A stretch of 5,997 nucleotides of DNA from JBBSQE01 sp038258095 (lineage in GTDB: Bacteria; Actinomycetota; Thermoleophilia; Solirubrobacterales; 70-9): assembly GCA_038258095.1 (NCBI GenBank), contig JBBSQE010000178.1, positions 1 through 5,997 of the forward strand, written 5' to 3'. A program made the position numbers and the translations under genes. The stretch's first letter is position 1, and each line of letters starts with the position of its first letter. Under the pieces are notes generated by a model. That model did no database searches. It saw only the letters and a program-made list of their open reading frames with translations, and was not told where the DNA came from. Below are positions 1 through 5,997 of the stretch, in pieces.

Positions 1-193
1 CGCGCTGGACGGCCTTGTCGATGCGTGAGATCAGCGAGCGGTGCTCGGTCTCGAGGGCATCGGTGTCGCCGGCTTCGGCAGCCTGCTCGAGGCGGTGGAA
101 GTGGGTCTTGACGGTGCTCGTCAGGCGTCGGTTCTCGTCACGCTCTCTGGCGCTTCTTAGGATCCGCTTCTTCTGTGAGGCTATGTTGGCCAT
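1..193 (-). CDS. rpsT: 30S ribosomal protein S20 (partial, 3' end outside window)
   Basis: Small-subunit ribosomal protein S20, a primary 16S rRNA-binding protein needed for 30S assembly. Reading the minus strand from the ATG at 193-191 gives 64 residues starting MANIASQKKRILRSARERDE and continuing through NRRLTSTVKT to SLISRIDKAVQR at the window edge. The MANI(A/K)SQ/KKR start and the very basic, helical, Arg/Lys-rich N-terminus are characteristic of S20, which is normally about 85-90 residues, so roughly 25 C-terminal residues lie to the left of position 1. There is no clear Shine-Dalgarno sequence just upstream of the ATG on this strand. The gene is divergent from murJ with only about 33 bp between the annotated starts, so promoter and leader of each must overlap the other gene's 5' end. 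S20 identity is secure; only its 3' end is unseen. Confidence 0.95.
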   Translation of the reverse strand, partial: MANIASQKKRILRSARERDENRRLTSTVKTHFHRLEQAAEAGDTDALETEHRSLISRIDKAVQR

Positions 194-226
194 GGTCTTA
201 GAGGTGACGCACGAGCGTCGGGTGCT

Positions 227-1885
227 GTGCCCGGTGCCGGGCGGCCGACGACTATAGCGAGCTTGAACGAGCCCAAGGCCCCCGACACCCCTTCGCACGA
301 CGATGCGCTGAGCGACCCCAAGGTCGTTCCGAAGCGATCCGGACGGATCGCACGATCAACCGCGCTTTTCTCCATCGCCACCGCGGCCTCCCGCGTCGCG
401 GGCCTCGTCCGCGAGGTGGTCGCTGCGAGCTATTACGGGATCAACGGGCCGATGTCCGCATTCACGGTCGCGTTCCAGGTGCCGAACCTGGTTCGGAGCC
501 TGTTCGCCGACGCCGCCCTGCAGCCCGCCTTCGTCCCGATTTTCACGGAGCAACTCGAGAAGGGGAACACCAAGGAGGCCTTTCGGCTCGCCTCGACGAT
601 GATCTTCGTGGTCACCGTGGTGCTCGGCGCCCTCACCGCGTTGTTCGTGCTCCTGGCCGGCTTGGTGATGCCACTCTTCGCACCGGGCTTCACCGGGGAG
701 ATTCGCGACCTGATGATCTCCCTCTCGCGGATCCTCTTCCCGATCCTCATCCTGCTCGGGGTCACCGGGATCGTCGCCGGCATCCTCAACAGCTACGAGC
801 GCTTCGGCGCCTTCGCCATTTCGCCTCTGTTCTGGAACCTGACGATCATCGCCGTGGTGGTCCTCCTGGCGCCGAAGTTCCACGGCGACAACCGCATCTA
901 CGCCTACGCGATCGGGATCCTCGCCGGGACGGCGGTCCAACTCGCGATCCCGGCCTGGGACCTACGGCACACGCCGTTTCAGTTCACCTTCAAGATGGAC
1001 TGGAGGGACCGGAATGTGCGGCGCGTGCTGCTGCTGATGCTCCCGGTCACGATCAGCCTCGGACTGATCAACTTCAACCTGATCATCAACTCGTTCTTCG
1101 GCAGCCTCGTCTCCGACCAGGCTCCGGCCGGCATCGACAAGGCCTTCCGCATCTACCAGCTCCCCCAGGGCATCTTCTCGGTGGCGATCGCGACGGTGCT
1201 CTTCCCGACCCTTGCCCGGTTTGCGGCCCGAGGGGACCGAGTCGGATTGCGGTCGACGATGGCCAATGGGATGCGCCAGATCGTCTTCGTGCTCGTCCCA
1301 GCGGCGGCGGCCGTCCTCGTCCTTTCGCACCCGATGGTTCGCCTCGTCTATCAGCGTGGGGAGTTCGACAGCCAGCAGACGCAGCTCGTCGCGACGGCGC
1401 TCTTCTGGTTCGCGTTCTCCCTGCCCTCGAACGGGTTGTTCCTCCTGTTGACGCGGACCTTCTTCGCGCTCCAGCGCCCGTGGCTGCCGACCGCGATCTC
1501 GGCGAGCAACCTTGCCATCACGGGTCTCGCCTCGTTCGCCCTCTACCGTCCCTTCGGGGTCGGAGGGATCGTCGCGGCGACCGGCTTCGCGACCTTCACC
1601 AGCATTTGTGCGCAGACCGTCCTTCTCCGCCGCCAGCTCGGCGGGCTCGAGCTGACCCGGTTCCTCAACTCCGTGCTGCGCATCACCCTGGCCGCCGCCG
1701 CGCTCGCGGCAGTCAGCTTCTTCGTCTGGGACGGGCTCGACCACGAGCTCGGCCGGGCGCTGTGGGCTCAGATCGTCTCCCTCGGCGCCGGGCTCGGAGC
1801 CGGGGGCCTGGTGTACGTGGCTGCCGCGAAGGCCCTGCGGATCGCCGAGCTCGACCAGATCCTCCGCCTCGTGCGGAGGCGTTAG
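227..1885 (+). CDS. murJ: Lipid II flippase MurJ (MviN family)
   Basis: Polytopic inner-membrane flippase of the MOP superfamily that moves lipid-linked peptidoglycan precursor (lipid II) to the outer face. The 552-residue product has a polar ~40-residue N-terminal tail, then about 14 hydrophobic segments, the family's usual number (E. coli MurJ is about 510 residues). Family landmarks are SRVAGLVRE (55-63), FQVPNLVRSLFADAALQPAFVP (83-104, written with one core motif PNLVR), APGF (152-155), ILNSYERFG (186-194) and AFRIYQLPQGIFSVAIATVL (306-325). By alignment, R56, R62, R90 and R308 correspond to the cavity arginines R18, R24, R52 and R270 of E. coli MurJ. The positions matching E. coli D39 and E273 are S77 and Q311. 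The GTG at 227 is used as start, but it lacks a clear ribosome binding site and lies in a small palindrome; TTG at 263 is an in-frame alternative. It probably forms an operon with the GT-C-like gene 14 bp downstream. Confidence 0.93.
   Translation: MPGAGRPTTIASLNEPKAPDTPSHDDALSDPKVVPKRSGRIARSTALFSIATAASRVAGLVREVVAASYYGINGPMSAFTVAFQVPNLVRSLFADAALQPAFVPIFTEQLEKGNTKEAFRLASTMIFVVTVVLGALTALFVLLAGLVMPLFAPGFTGEIRDLMISLSRILFPILILLGVTGIVAGILNSYERFGAFAISPLFWNLTIIAVVVLLAPKFHGDNRIYAYAIGILAGTAVQLAIPAWDLRHTPFQFTFKMDWRDRNVRRVLLLMLPVTISLGLINFNLIINSFFGSLVSDQAPAGIDKAFRIYQLPQGIFSVAIATVLFPTLARFAARGDRVGLRSTMANGMRQIVFVLVPAAAAVLVLSHPMVRLVYQRGEFDSQQTQLVATALFWFAFSLPSNGLFLLLTRTFFALQRPWLPTAISASNLAITGLASFALYRPFGVGGIVAATGFATFTSICAQTVLLRRQLGGLELTRFLNSVLRITLAAAALAAVSFFVWDGLDHELGRALWAQIVSLGAGLGAGGLVYVAAAKALRIAELDQILRLVRRR
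229..242. repeat. Perfect 6-bp inverted repeat at murJ 5' end / rpsT leader
   Basis: GCCCGG-TG-CCGGGC is a perfect 14-bp inverted repeat. It covers the first codons after the annotated GTG start of murJ and lies 36 bp upstream of the rpsT ATG. It could be a protein-binding site or simply chance in GC-rich DNA. With only a 2-nt centre it would form at best a short RNA hairpin with a 4-5 bp stem. Its overlap with the start region is one reason to doubt the GTG at 227 as the real murJ start. Confidence 0.4.
251..256 (-). promoter_or_regulatory. Possible -10 element for rpsT
   Basis: The minus strand reads TATAGT here, one mismatch from the sigma70-type -10 consensus, in otherwise GC-rich sequence. 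It would place transcription start about 50 nt before the rpsT ATG and inside the annotated 5' end of murJ. No good -35 is seen at the usual 16-18 bp spacing; the nearest TTG-containing hexamer (TTGGGC, 271-276 on the minus strand) is only 14 bp away. This is a weak call based on a single hexamer. Confidence 0.22.
1861..1879 (+). repeat. Hairpin at 3' end of murJ enclosing an SD-like GGAGG
   Basis: CCTCCGC (1861-1867) and GCGGAGG (1873-1879) are exact reverse complements separated by a 5-nt loop, CTCGT. The structure ends four bases before the murJ TAG. No T-run follows, so it is not a standard intrinsic terminator. The right arm contains GGAGG, which would be masked if the hairpin forms, and the next gene starts at 1900, about 20 nt further on. 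The arms are also codons of the MurJ C-terminus (residues around RLVRRR), so Arg-rich coding could produce it by chance. Confidence 0.4.
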
Positions 1886-1899
1886 GCCGCGGCCGGAGC

Positions 1900-3999
1900 A
1901 TGCTCGGGGCCTCTTCATATCTACTCGGGACCCTCGAGGTCGCGGCTGTTGTCAGCGCGGCGCTTCTCGGAGGCTCTCGCCTGGCTCGCCGGCTCGCGCC
2001 GGAGCTGGGCGGCGTGGCCGCATGGGTCGGCACGGCCGTGCTCTCGGTCGCGCTTCTTCTTGTTGTCGCGGAGGGACTGGGGCTCGTCGGTCTGTTCGAG
2101 GAAGCTCCCTACGTGGTCGCCGTCGTGATGGTCGGTGCCGGGTTGCGGCTGCGCCTCCCGGTCCCGGAGCCCGCCGCGGGCGACCGCGCCGAGCCTGAGC
2201 CCGATTCGGACCCCGCGAACACCAGGGCGCTCGCCGGCATGCGTCTCGCCGGGATCGCCCTGGCCGCCATCGCCGTTGCCCACTTCACGATCGGCGTCCG
2301 GCTGCGGCTCAGCACGGGCATGACCGGCTTTGACTCCACCTGGTACCACGGCCCGTTCGCGGCGGGCTTCGCGCAGGATGGCCGGACCTTCGACCTGCAC
2401 CTGATCGCGCCGCAGTTCCTCGCCTGGTTCTACCCCCAGAACTCGGAGCTCCTGCACGGCGTTGGCGACCTTCTCTACGGCCGGGACCTGCTCTCGCCGC
2501 TGCTCAACCTCGGCTGGTTCGCCGGCTGCATCGGCGCTGCCTGGGCGATCGGGCGACCCTATGGCGCGGGGCCGGTGTCGGCCGCCGGCGCTGCGCTCGT
2601 CCTCGATACCGGGGTCCTGGCCGACCAGGCGGGTGAGGCGCGAAACGACCTCGCCGCGGCTTTCTTCCTGCTCGCCGCAATCGCGATCCTCGTCAGCGCC
2701 GTATCGGGCCGCGAGGATCGGCGGCCCCCATCAGGGGCGCTGGCAGTGTGCGCACTGGCCGCGGGCCTGGCCGCCGGCACGAAGGTCAACCTCCTGCCGG
2801 TCGCGGGAGCGCTCGTTCTCTCCCTCATCTGGCTTGCAGCTCCCAGCCGGCGCGCTCACGCCGCGGCGGTCACGGTCCCGGCAGCCCTCATCGGAGGGGG
2901 CTTCTGGTACCTCCGCAACCTCGTGCATGCCGGTAACCCGGTGCCGCAGATCCGCAGCGTCGGACCGATCGACCTGCCAGCGCCCTCGCAGACCCTGGGC
3001 GGCCGAGAGGGGCACAGCGTCCTCTCGTATCTGACCGACGGCTCGGTCTTCTCTGACTGGTCCGGGCCGGGGCTCCACGGTGGCCTGGGTCTGCTCTGGC
3101 CGGCGCTCCTCCTGCTCGGCATCGGAGGGCTCGTCCTCTGCCTCGGGCGCGGCTCCCAACCGGCACTGCGGGCCGCCGGCTTGGTCGGCCTCGTCGCCAT
3201 CGCGACCTGGCTGGTCGCGCCCACCTCCGCCTCGGGTCCCGACGGGATGCCGCGCGGCTTCGAGTCAGGTCTGCGCTACCTGGCCCCGGCACTCCTCCTC
3301 GGCGCTGCCCTCGCCCCGCTGAGCCCGCTCCTGCGCGAGCCGCGGCGCCGCATTGCGCTGCTCGCCGTGATCGCCTTCGCCTTCCCGTTCGCCGATCGTT
3401 CGGTGGGCGACTGGAGCTCGGGCTACCTCGCCACCGCCCTCGCCGCGGGCGTCCTCTTCGCCGCCGCCGTCCTCGCGGCGACGTGGCCCGGGCGCCCGCG
3501 GATCTCCACCCGCGCCGGCATCGCCGCCGCGGCCGTCTTCGCCCTGCTCCTGGTCGCCGGCGGATACAGGGTTCAGCGCACCTATCTCGAGAACCGCTAC
3601 GCCGATCCCCAGTTCACGATCGCCGGGCTCGATGCCGCGTTCAAGTGGGCACAGCCGATCTCCGGCAAGAGGATCGCGACGAGCACGACCCGGACCTACC
3701 CGCTGCTCGGCCGGGACCTTTCAAACCACGTCCAGTTCGTGGGCGTGGAGCAGCCCCACGGAGGATTCGTGGCCCCGGAGGACTGCCGAACGTGGATCGA
3801 CGCTCTCAGCGCCGGGGACTACGACTACGTCGTCGCCAGCCGGGACCGCATCACCGGCAAGACCCCGTTCCCTCCCGAGGTCGGGTGGACCGCCGCCCAG
3901 CCCGGAGTCCGCGCTGTGCTCAAGCGTGCTCCGACTGCGGTGTTCGCGCTTCCGAATCGCCTCGATCGCTCGAGATGCCGGCGGATCCGCGAGCCGTGA
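1900..3999 (+). CDS. Polytopic membrane protein, GT-C glycosyltransferase-like (substrate unknown)
   Basis: This 699-residue protein has about 14-16 hydrophobic segments (roughly 8-556) and a soluble C-terminal domain of about 140 residues (557-699). I do not recognise a named family member. Two features resemble the GT-C fold (GT39/ArnT/RgtA-like enzymes using polyprenyl-phosphate sugars): an acidic motif in the first long outer loop, GFDSTWYH (143-150, D145), and ARND (247-250, D250) leading into LAAAFFLLAAI. GGGFWYLRNLVHAGNPVPQ (332-350) also resembles a recurrent GT-C-type motif. The C-terminal domain contains YPLLGRDLSNHVQFVG (600-615) and a WIDAL...DYDYVVASRD stretch (632-649). Residues 87-110 form an acidic, Pro-rich linker between hydrophobic segments. 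The ATG at 1900 is the first usable start after the murJ stop; GGAG sits only 1 nt before it, so translation may depend on coupling to murJ. The reading frame stays open upstream to about 1480 but overlaps murJ. A nonenzymatic membrane protein is possible. Confidence 0.8.
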   Translation: MLGASSYLLGTLEVAAVVSAALLGGSRLARRLAPELGGVAAWVGTAVLSVALLLVVAEGLGLVGLFEEAPYVVAVVMVGAGLRLRLPVPEPAAGDRAEPEPDSDPANTRALAGMRLAGIALAAIAVAHFTIGVRLRLSTGMTGFDSTWYHGPFAAGFAQDGRTFDLHLIAPQFLAWFYPQNSELLHGVGDLLYGRDLLSPLLNLGWFAGCIGAAWAIGRPYGAGPVSAAGAALVLDTGVLADQAGEARNDLAAAFFLLAAIAILVSAVSGREDRRPPSGALAVCALAAGLAAGTKVNLLPVAGALVLSLIWLAAPSRRAHAAAVTVPAALIGGGFWYLRNLVHAGNPVPQIRSVGPIDLPAPSQTLGGREGHSVLSYLTDGSVFSDWSGPGLHGGLGLLWPALLLLGIGGLVLCLGRGSQPALRAAGLVGLVAIATWLVAPTSASGPDGMPRGFESGLRYLAPALLLGAALAPLSPLLREPRRRIALLAVIAFAFPFADRSVGDWSSGYLATALAAGVLFAAAVLAATWPGRPRISTRAGIAAAAVFALLLVAGGYRVQRTYLENRYADPQFTIAGLDAAFKWAQPISGKRIATSTTRTYPLLGRDLSNHVQFVGVEQPHGGFVAPEDCRTWIDALSAGDYDYVVASRDRITGKTPFPPEVGWTAAQPGVRAVLKRAPTAVFALPNRLDRSRCRRIREP

Positions 4000-4027
4000 A
4001 CCTCGACCGGCCGGAGGTCACGGCTCG
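3990..4027. terminator. Bidirectional hairpin terminator shared by convergent genes
   Basis: CGAGCCGTGAACCTC (3990-4004) pairs with GAGGTCACGGCTCG (4014-4027): 14 base pairs interrupted only by one bulged A (4000), with a 9-nt loop. The stop codon of the GT-C-like gene (TGA 3997-3999) and that of the regulator (TCA on plus, 4018-4020) lie on opposite arms, almost symmetrically. The structure is long and GC-rich enough to act as a terminator hairpin from either direction. There is no T-tract on either side, so termination would be of the tract-less kind reported in high-GC bacteria, or the hairpin may act by 3'-end protection. That it forms is well supported by the sequence; its function is inferred. 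Confidence 0.65.
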
Positions 4028-4344
4028 GGCGGCGGCCCCCCGTTGTCGACTCGCGAGATCAGATCGCGCATGGCGCTGATCTCGTCAGACAGGGCCTTCC
4101 GGCCCGCCGGCGTCGCCGACAGCCAGGTTCTCGGCCGCCGACCCTCATAGCCCTTCTCCACCTCCACCAGCCCTGCCTTCTCGAGGGTGCTGACGTGACG
4201 GGAGAGGTTGCCGTCCGAGAGGTCGAGCGCGTCGCGTACGAAGGAGAAATCGGCGCGGCTTGCCTCCTCGAGGACGGCGAGGATTCCCAGTCGCACGCGC
4301 TGGTGAACGACATCGTCCAGCCGCAACGACGGATGGGACGTCAT
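4018..4344 (-). CDS. Winged-helix DNA-binding transcriptional regulator (HTH_34/PF13601-like)
   Basis: This 108-residue cytoplasmic protein is essentially a single winged-helix domain. After RLDDVVHQRVRLGILAVLEE (8-27) comes FSFVRDALDLSDGNLSRHVSTLE (33-55), which contains the recognition helix (about 44-56). The wing follows with KGYEGRRPRTWLSATPAGRKAL (64-85, key residues GRRPRTW), and a short C-terminal helix should support dimerisation. The LSDGNLSRH...LEKAGLVEVEKG...GRRPRT pattern matches the PF13601 'winged helix DNA-binding domain' family, common in actinobacteria and usually next to a membrane protein. No ligand-binding domain or metal-binding cysteines are present. Its ATG overlaps the TGA of the upstream membrane-protein gene (ATGA, 4344-4341 on the minus strand), so the two are translationally coupled. 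It probably represses its own operon through the AT-rich palindrome at 4964-4976. The target and inducer are unknown. Confidence 0.88.
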   Translation of the reverse strand: MTSHPSLRLDDVVHQRVRLGILAVLEEASRADFSFVRDALDLSDGNLSRHVSTLEKAGLVEVEKGYEGRRPRTWLSATPAGRKALSDEISAMRDLISRVDNGGPPPEP

Positions 4345-4937
4345 CCGCCCGCCGCCGCCGCTGACTCGCCACGGCCGGCGAGCCCGCGAGATCGGTCCCC
4401 CACGAAGGCGAACCCGCCGGCCAGGACCATGATCGCCCCCTCGCCGAGCGCTGCGTAGAGGGCGGCGTCCTGCGGCGCCGCGATCAGCAGTCCGGTGGCG
4501 ACGGCGGCAAGGGCGATCGCGGTTGCGGCGAACAGGGCGCTGCGGTTGAGCAACCCGATTCCCAGAAGTCCGAGCGCGATCGGATAGACCGCCCCGACGT
4601 CGGCGAGGATTCCATTGGCGAGCGCCCCGATGAGCATCGCGCCGATCACCATTCCGGCGATGATCGCGAGATACGCGTGCGCGTTGCGATGGAACACCCC
4701 GAGCGAGATCTCACGCCGGCGGTAGTAGCGCGAGTGCACCGGCACGGCGACCAGCGACACCAGTATCCAGTAGATCGCAATCGCCGCGCCATCTCCGATC
4801 TGGGTGAAGGGGGCGCTGACCATGACCAGCGAGCCCCAGAGCAGGAATGGAAACCAGCTCACGTCGAGGAGCTCCCGGGTCGAGCGACGGACCCTCTCGA
4901 CCTCCAGCAGGGTCTGTGAAGCATCTGTGTCTCTCAT
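4341..4937 (-). CDS. Small six-helix integral membrane protein, function unknown
   Basis: The 198-residue product has a charged N-terminal cytoplasmic segment (1-26, including LLEVERVRRSTRELLD) and about six transmembrane helices at roughly 27-44, 50-68, 88-110, 113-130, 133-153 and 160-180. A basic loop, HSRYYRRRE (68-76), between helices 2 and 3 supports a cytoplasmic location by the positive-inside rule. The tail (181-198) is Gly/Ala-rich. I recognise no catalytic or transport motif and assign no function. The ATG at 4937 is supported by an SD-like GGAGAG (4945-4940 on the minus strand), 2 nt before the ATG if counted whole or 4 nt from its GGAG core. It is the first gene of an operon with the winged-helix regulator, overlapping by 4 bp, and the pairing suggests it is the regulator's target. 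Transcription probably starts from the AT-rich stretch around 4955-4980. Confidence 0.85.
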   Translation of the reverse strand: MRDTDASQTLLEVERVRRSTRELLDVSWFPFLLWGSLVMVSAPFTQIGDGAAIAIYWILVSLVAVPVHSRYYRRREISLGVFHRNAHAYLAIIAGMVIGAMLIGALANGILADVGAVYPIALGLLGIGLLNRSALFAATAIALAAVATGLLIAAPQDAALYAALGEGAIMVLAGGFAFVGDRSRGLAGRGESAAAAGG

Positions 4938-4951
4938 GGCTCTCCAGAGTC

Positions 4952-4983
4952 GGTAGACTTTGCAGTATAAAATACTTTACCAG
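4952..4983. promoter_or_regulatory. AT-rich divergent promoter/operator between membrane-protein operon and lepA
   Basis: The intergenic space contains an isolated AT-rich island: 4964-4979 has only two G/C bases out of 16. It holds the inverted repeat AGTAT-AAA-ATACT (4964-4976) and, overlapping it, a direct repeat ACTTTGCAG (4957-4965) / ACTTTACCAG (4974-4983). The plus strand offers -10-like TAAAAT (4968-4973) or TATAAA (4966-4971) for lepA; the minus strand offers TATACT for the membrane-protein operon, which would give a leader of roughly 20 nt. No convincing -35 was found for either direction. A dimeric winged-helix repressor encoded by the same operon could bind the palindrome. Promoter role is likely from composition and position; operator role is inferred. 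Confidence 0.5.
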
Positions 4984-5070
4984 AAGCGGCGCCAGGGCAG
5001 GGGCGGGATGACGCGCTCTCGGCCGCGGGGCTCACCCAGGAGATCCGCACCGCCATACTCAGCGGTTCCG

Positions 5071-5997
<927 letters not shown>

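Noticed and set aside
356..940. Minus-strand open frame (194 codons) opposite murJ
   Set aside because: The product is low-complexity and rich in Glu, Asp, Gly and Arg, antisense to conserved MurJ motifs, and is a compositional shadow.
1885..1894. GGCCGCGGCC palindrome between murJ and the next gene
   Set aside because: A 10-bp self-complementary G/C string with no loop is expected by chance in such GC-rich DNA and cannot form a useful RNA hairpin alone.
1480..1899. Upstream extension of the GT-C-like gene to give an 839-residue protein
   Set aside because: The added 140 residues overlap murJ in another frame and are Arg/Pro-rich with no hydrophobic pattern. The ATG at 1900 opens directly into a transmembrane helix.
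962..1918. Long minus-strand open frame (318 codons) opposite murJ
   Set aside because: It lies fully antisense to murJ, and its product is an unstructured Arg/Glu/Asp/Gly-rich sequence of the kind produced by the complementary frame of GC-rich DNA. No domain was recognised.
3483..4079. Plus-strand open frame overlapping the end of the GT-C-like gene
   Set aside because: It is an Arg/Pro/Ala-rich shadow frame that runs through the terminator hairpin and antisense to the regulator, with no supporting features.

Overview
This window is GC-rich bacterial chromosome of core, housekeeping character. Codon third positions are overwhelmingly G or C. The protein sequences (S20, MurJ, LepA/EF-4 and a winged-helix regulator of a type common in actinobacteria) suggest a high-GC actinobacterial lineage. 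A Thermoleophilia/Solirubrobacterales-like organism would fit, but that placement is inference and was not tested by any search.

Layout, left to right. (1) The 5' part of rpsT (ribosomal protein S20) lies on the minus strand, leaves the window at the left edge, and is divergent from the next gene with only about 33 bp between start codons. (2) murJ (lipid II flippase) and, 14 bp downstream, a 699-residue polytopic membrane protein with GT-C glycosyltransferase-like features form a probable two-gene plus-strand operon. (3) On the minus strand, converging on that operon, is a two-gene unit read right to left: a small six-helix membrane protein, then a winged-helix regulator whose start overlaps the membrane protein's stop (ATGA). 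(4) The first half of lepA (elongation factor 4) lies on the plus strand, divergent from the regulator unit, and runs off the right edge.

Three non-coding structures organise the region. A 14-bp-arm inverted repeat spans both convergent stop codons (3990-4027) and looks like a shared bidirectional terminator; it also makes both proteins end in Glu-Pro-stop. An isolated AT-rich 13-bp palindrome (4964-4976) lies in the divergent intergenic region between the membrane protein/regulator operon and lepA, and is the best candidate for promoter plus operator. A 7-bp-stem hairpin at the end of murJ (1861-1879) contains a Shine-Dalgarno-like GGAGG just upstream of the GT-C-like gene.

Functionally, murJ moves lipid-linked peptidoglycan precursor across the membrane. 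The GT-C-like protein may act on a polyprenyl-linked sugar donor at the outer face, but its substrate cannot be read from the sequence. The regulator probably controls its own operon. The divergent rpsT/lepA pair is a known housekeeping neighbourhood; here four envelope/regulatory genes sit between them. I see no mobile element, CRISPR array, tRNA or defence system, and nothing that amounts to a dramatic new system. The least-described parts are the GT-C-like protein and the regulator/membrane-protein pair.
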